Shown here one piece after another: positions 61,823 through 64,000 of a stretch of DNA of 64,000 bases. How positions within the stretch are numbered: the stretch's first letter is position 1; every line of letters starts with the position of its first letter. The stretch comes from Streptococcus oralis (GTDB lineage Bacteria; Bacillota; Bacilli; Lactobacillales; Streptococcaceae). A program made the translations under genes and the position numbers. Where the stretch lies: contig NZ_CP065707.1 of assembly GCF_016028255.1 (NCBI RefSeq), forward strand, positions 248,001-312,000, read 5' to 3'. The notes beneath the pieces are model-generated. The model saw only the letters and a program-made list of their open reading frames with translations. It had not been told where the DNA came from and did not search any database.

Positions 61823-63307
61823 TTATGATTTTTTGTTTTTCAAGAATTCGTCGTATTGTTTTTGCATTTCGTTCAATACTTTTTCGTAGGCACCTTCAGA
61901 TTTCAATTTTTCCATCAATTCTGGAATTGCTTTATCTGGGTCTACAGTACCAGTGTTGATAGCTGTATCGAATTGTTGCATTGTGTTAGAGATTGCTGAG
62001 ATTTCAGATTTCACACTGTCAGTGTTAAAGATGAATCCAAGCGCTGGAGATTCTTTAGCTTCTGCCAATTGTTTCTTAGAATCTTCGATTTGTTGGTCTG
62101 TAACGTTTTCGTTGATGTAAAGGATCCAGTTGTTACCAGTGTTCCAACCTGACATGTGAGTGTTTCCTTTGTAAGCATCAAGGACGCGGACACGGTTTTC
62201 TTTACCTTCAACTTTTTCCCAGTTCTTGCCTTCTGGACCGTAAACAAGACCGTTCAAGAGTTCTGGGTTAGTGTTCAAGAGGTTCAACACTTCCATTGAT
62301 TTTTCTTTGTTCTTAGAGTTGTTTGAGATGACAAAGTTAGCAACTTGTGTTGTTTGGTTTTTCTTGATGAAGTTAGTGATTGGTTTGATTTGGATATCTT
62401 TATTAGCAACACGTGAAAGCAAGCTGTTACCGTAGTCAGCTGGTCCTACTGTTTCTTCACGAACGAACCAAGTATCTTGTTGAAGGTCAAATGAAGTGTC
62501 GCTTGTTGCTACGTCTTTTGGAATGTATCCTGCTTCATAGAATTTGTGAAGAGTCTTCAAGTGTTCTTTGAAACGAGGTACTTCGTAACGGTTTACGATC
62601 TTAGTAGTATCTCCTTCAAGGTCGATAACGAATGGAAGTCCGTTTGGCACTGGGTAGTCAAAGTTATCAGATGGAATAAAGTTCTTCGTAACCGCAAATG
62701 GTACTACGTCTGGAGCTTTTTCTTTGATTTGTTTCAAGACTGGTTCAAGTGTTTCGTATGAAGTGACACCTGAAATGTCAATGCCATATTTGGCAAGAAG
62801 AGCGCCGTTGAAGGCAAAGTTTTGAGATGATGCAACGTTGGCTGCAACTGGAACAGCGTAAATCTTACCGTTTACAGTGTTCCCTTTGATGTAAGCTGGG
62901 TCAAGTGCTTTGTAAAGCTCTGCTCCTTCTTTCTTGTACAATTCTGTCAAGTCCGCATAAGCACCTTTTTGAGCATTTACAACATAGTTATCTGCAAAGG
63001 CGATATCATAGTTTTCACCTGATGATGTGATAACTGACATTTTCTTACCGTAGTCACCCCATCCAAGGTATTGGATATCCAATTTAGCACCAACTTTTTC
63101 TTCGATGATTTTGTTTGCATTTTCTAGTAATTCATCCAAGTTGTCTGGTTTGTCACCGATTTGGTACATTTTAAGAACAGGTTTATCACCTGAAGCTGAG
63201 TCAGCAGCTTTTTTGTTGTTACCTGAAAGGTTTCCACAAGCGGCAAGGCTTGCAGCCAAAGCGACTACGCTAGCAGATGCAAAAGCATATTTTTTCCAGT
63301 TTTTCAT
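61823..63307 (-). CDS. ngtS: Carbohydrate ABC transporter binding lipoprotein (NgtS-like)
   Basis: A 494-residue family 1 solute-binding lipoprotein with lipobox SLAACG (cysteine near 24) followed by LKMYQIGDKPDNLDELLENANKIIEEKVGAKLDIQYLGWGDYGKKMSV. LipO/YtcQ-like members bind oligosaccharides. By position relative to trhO, and with a YtcP-type permease upstream, it matches pneumococcal NgtS, which binds N-glycan-derived oligosaccharides (from memory). AAAGGAG lies upstream of the ATG at 63305-63307. The upstream permease gene and a hairpin indicate one operon with a larger share of message for the binding protein. Confidence 0.83.
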   Translation of the reverse strand: MKNWKKYAFASASVVALAASLAACGNLSGNNKKAADSASGDKPVLKMYQIGDKPDNLDELLENANKIIEEKVGAKLDIQYLGWGDYGKKMSVITSSGENYDIAFADNYVVNAQKGAYADLTELYKKEGAELYKALDPAYIKGNTVNGKIYAVPVAANVASSQNFAFNGALLAKYGIDISGVTSYETLEPVLKQIKEKAPDVVPFAVTKNFIPSDNFDYPVPNGLPFVIDLEGDTTKIVNRYEVPRFKEHLKTLHKFYEAGYIPKDVATSDTSFDLQQDTWFVREETVGPADYGNSLLSRVANKDIQIKPITNFIKKNQTTQVANFVISNNSKNKEKSMEVLNLLNTNPELLNGLVYGPEGKNWEKVEGKENRVRVLDAYKGNTHMSGWNTGNNWILYINENVTDQQIEDSKKQLAEAKESPALGFIFNTDSVKSEISAISNTMQQFDTAINTGTVDPDKAIPELMEKLKSEGAYEKVLNEMQKQYDEFLKNKKS

Positions 63308-63391
63308 GATAAAAACTCCTTTTTTTATTTTTAAACTTATAAACGATTTAATGATTTGTAACTTCAGTCACTAAGATGAAGTTGGGAAGGG

Positions 63392-63408
63392 AGAAACGGT
63401 GTTTCTCA
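63392..63408 (-). terminator. Small hairpin between permease and ngtS
   Basis: GAGAAACGGTGTTTCTC forms a 6- to 7-bp stem, with no T run on either strand. It may stabilise the ngtS message after processing. Confidence 0.35.
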
Positions 63409-63415
63409 GCAAGTG

Positions 63416-64000
63416 CTACTCTTTCACACCACCGATGGTCAAACCTTTTACAAAGTAGCGTTGGAAGAATGGATACAGAATCGCGATTGGAAGGGTTGCA
63501 ACAACAACCATGGCCATACGACCTGTTTCTTTCGGTAGAGCAACTCCCAGTTGGCCAGATAGGCCGACTGCTTTTGCAATGTAGTCCATATTTTGCTGGA
63601 TTTGCATGAGCAAATACTGCAATGGATACAAGTTGTCACTCTTGATATAAAGAAGGGCGTTGAACCAGTCGTTCCAGAAACCAAGAGCTGTCAAAAGCGT
63701 GATGGTTGCGATACCTGGAAGTGACAATGGCAAACAAATCTGGAAGAAGATCCGAGCTTCACTGGCACCATCGATACGAGCGGATTCTAGAATGGCTTCT
63801 GGAATGGTCTTCTTGAAGAAGGAACGCATCAAGATGATGTTGAATGGTGAGAGAAGCATTGGAACAATCAAGGCCCAAACCGTATCACCAAGTTGGAGCA
63901 AACGAGTCACCACGATATAGCCTGGTACCAAACCAGCATTGAACAACATACTAAGAAGGGCAAAGATTGTGAAGAATCTGCGGTACTTAAAGGTTGTCCG
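63416..64000 (-). CDS. Carbohydrate ABC transporter permease (partial, 5' end outside window)
   Basis: The C-terminal 194 residues of a YtcP/LplC-type sugar ABC permease are visible; the frame stays open to the right edge. The EAA-loop segment ILESARIDGASEARIFFQICLPLSLPGIATI (in pieces) and the ending YPFFQRYFVKGLTIGGVKE are typical of the family. It is the inner-membrane partner of the NgtS-like lipoprotein, 108 bases downstream. A second permease is expected further right. Confidence 0.88.
   Translation of the reverse strand, partial: RTTFKYRRFFTIFALLSMLFNAGLVPGYIVVTRLLQLGDTVWALIVPMLLSPFNIILMRSFFKKTIPEAILESARIDGASEARIFFQICLPLSLPGIATITLLTALGFWNDWFNALLYIKSDNLYPLQYLLMQIQQNMDYIAKAVGLSGQLGVALPKETGRMAMVVVATLPIAILYPFFQRYFVKGLTIGGVKE

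Overview
The window is chromosomal DNA from a mitis-group Streptococcus, close to S. mitis / S. pneumoniae / S. oralis. This is judged from recognisable proteins, the AT-rich sequence, the AAGGAGG-type ribosome binding sites, and a gene order that, from memory, follows the pneumococcal segment running from the N-glycan ABC transporter to nrdI. It is almost all genes. No tRNA, rRNA, insertion sequence or CRISPR array was seen.

Left part (1-15 kb, mostly minus strand): the end of nrdI; a YesM/YesN-type two-component system with a DUF624 protein behind a cre-like site; an MptD-type transporter component; an unusual second dlt-like set (MBOAT acyltransferase, DltD-like and a tiny DltX-like protein, with no dltA or dltC beside it); the methionine uptake operon metQ-M20 peptidase-metN-metI behind a MET-box; another amino-acid-binding lipoprotein; and AzlCD branched-chain amino acid export.

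15-20 kb: a peptide-signalling and bacteriocin-immunity-like island. It holds an Rgg regulator, a convergent and overlapping 26-codon SHP pheromone gene, three CPBP membrane proteases (two are copies of one another), a decayed bacteriocin-like peptide gene and an MFS exporter.

20-32 kb is core metabolism: tsaB-rimI-tsaD, rpoY-rnjA, mnmG, a NUDIX hydrolase, mnmA, and the arginine operon abpA-argG-argH behind an ARG-box promoter.

32-43 kb: a lactococcin-972-type ABC/membrane pair without its bacteriocin, with a divergent RRNPP-like regulator; a LysM lysozyme-like secreted protein; L-serine dehydratase sdaAB-sdaAA with a HAD phosphatase; a CapD/FlaA1-type dehydratase; a family 2 glycosyltransferase; and a CynX-type MFS protein.

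43-50 kb: a 1282-residue protein made of eighteen near-identical 41-residue helical repeats joined to a DUF2971-type C-terminus, then a PadR-DUF1700-DUF4097-membrane protein set.

50-56 kb: a second candidate peptide system, made of an RRNPP-like regulator, a 73-residue protein, an ABC ATPase/permease pair, a membrane-anchored DUF4097-like protein and a C39-peptidase ABC exporter. The window ends with a DUF4299 protein, a frameshifted gene, an AraC-VOC-TfoX set, tRNA hydroxylase trhO, a bacteriocin immunity protein with a CPBP protease, and the start of the N-glycan ABC transporter (ngtS and a permease). The most unusual items are the dltB-dltD-dltX set, the repeat-DUF2971 protein, and the two peptide-type loci.
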